NCBI RefSeq assembly: GCF_003315635.1
Contig: NZ_PDCG01000008.1
Coordinates: 1-43,564, forward strand
Direction: 5' to 3'
Origin: Bifidobacterium aemilianum
GTDB taxonomy: Bacteria > Actinomycetota > Actinomycetes > Actinomycetales > Bifidobacteriaceae
DNA: 43,564 nucleotides
Shown: positions 43,019-43,564 of the stretch, in pieces
Position numbering within the stretch: position 1 is the stretch's first letter
Layout of the letters: every line of letters starts with the position of its first letter
Made by a program: the position numbers and the translations under genes
Notes under the pieces: model-generated
The model's database searches: none
What the model saw: only the letters and a program-made list of their open reading frames with translations
What the model was told of the DNA's origin: nothing

Positions 43019-43564
43019 TTAGTGTCTGAGGTTGTGTCCTGTTTGTTTTCGGCGGTGTGTGAGTCCGATGGCGGTCAGGGTGGTCAGGGGTAGGAGGATG
43101 CCGAGGGTGGGTAGGGTCCAGGCTCCCAGTGGTCCTCCGGTGAGGGGGAGTTGGGTGATGGCTGGTGCCCATTTGGCTTTGAGGAGGGTCCAGTCGGTGA
43201 TGGGTGTGGTGGTGGGGTCGAAGTCGGCTCCGTTGTTGGTCCATCCGGTCAGGATCCATCCGGGTTTGGTTGGTGGGTCGGGCATGGTGGCCAGGTCGCC
43301 GTGGGGGACGTCGTTGATGTATTTATTCCAGGTGGTGCCGTCGGGCCAGGTGCCGCCGTTGGGGTCCAGGGTGAGGGTGTAGGCGGCTCGGGTCCATCCC
43401 ATGTATAGGTCGGTGTCGGCGGTGATGGCCTGTCCGGTGTAGTGGGTGGTGGCCGCTGGGTCGGTGTACCAGTCGTCGAACCACCATCCGGTCCTGGTGG
43501 GTATGGTTATCTCACCGTACAGGGCGCTCATGGCGCTGTCGCCGTCGCCTACGTGCAGGGTCCA
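43019..43564 (-). CDS. LPXTG surface protein with InlB-type repeats (partial, C-terminal end)
   Basis: The frame is open to the window edge, so the N-terminus lies outside; at least 181 codons are visible. Two InlB/Flg_new repeats are recognisable: GWWFDDWYTDPAATTHYTGQ ending in a DTDLYMGWT stretch, and LTLDPNGGTWPDGTTWN ending LLKAKWAP. LPLTG, a hydrophobic segment and an RRKQ tail form a cell-wall sorting signal. Bifidobacterial proteins of this layout are large adhesins or cell-wall-attached enzymes; which one cannot be told. No sortase gene is next to it. Confidence 0.85.
   Translation of the reverse strand, partial: WTLHVGDGDSAMSALYGEITIPTRTGWWFDDWYTDPAATTHYTGQAITADTDLYMGWTRAAYTLTLDPNGGTWPDGTTWNKYINDVPHGDLATMPDPPTKPGWILTGWTNNGADFDPTTTPITDWTLLKAKWAPAITQLPLTGGPLGAWTLPTLGILLPLTTLTAIGLTHRRKQTGHNLRH

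Overview
The window is bifidobacterial. The 16S/23S/5S sequences, the dnaK-grpE-dnaJ-hspR operon with a HAIR operator, sortase-dependent pili of the bifidobacterial type, and sugar ABC importers without their own ATPase all fit Bifidobacterium. I cannot name the species from sequence alone.

Layout. (1) 1-13268: two complete rRNA operons in direct tandem, identical over 5,694 bp except for five base differences that I found by comparing translations of the two copies. A FemAB-type cell-wall peptidyltransferase gene and about 0.75 kb of non-coding DNA lie between them. (2) 13312-17064: housekeeping and stress genes: an aldo/keto reductase coupled to a small CxxC protein, an NfsA-like nitroreductase, a DUF4235 membrane protein and a histidine phosphatase. 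(3) 17832-23710: a pilus locus with an LPMTG minor/tip pilin, an LPMTG major pilin and a class C sortase, separated by unusually structured intergenic DNA. (4) 23711-24460: a graveyard holding a decayed duplicate of the aldo/keto reductase tail plus the CxxC gene, joined to the decayed end of a MalG-type permease. (5) 24523-30800: a tyrosine phosphatase, the HspR-controlled chaperone operon and a HAD phosphatase. (6) 31019-35282: a gluconate module, gntP-gntK-gnd on the minus strand, with a divergent GntR-type regulator. (7) 35528-36362: tRNA-Ala(CGC) and a DedA membrane protein. (8) 37014-42862: a LacI regulator, a three-gene sugar ABC importer and a DUF2961/GH172 glycosidase, with the same CGAAACGTTTCG palindrome in front of both lacI and the importer. 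(9) 43019-end: the C-terminus of an LPXTG surface protein with InlB-type repeats, cut by the window edge.

How the parts work together. HspR should bind the HAIR site and repress its own operon. The gluconate module imports and phosphorylates gluconate and oxidatively decarboxylates 6-phosphogluconate to ribulose 5-phosphate, an entry into the bifid shunt's pentose pool. The LacI locus should sense, import and cleave a furanoside-type oligosaccharide, given the GH172 enzyme. The pilus genes and the last gene make cell-wall-anchored surface structures.

A recurring feature is a perfect or near-perfect inverted repeat in many intercistronic gaps (tip/pilin, pilin/sortase, grpE/dnaJ, gntP/gntK, gntK/gnd, binding protein/permease). 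This suggests that differential expression within operons is set by RNA hairpins. No CRISPR array, prophage or insertion-sequence transposase was seen.
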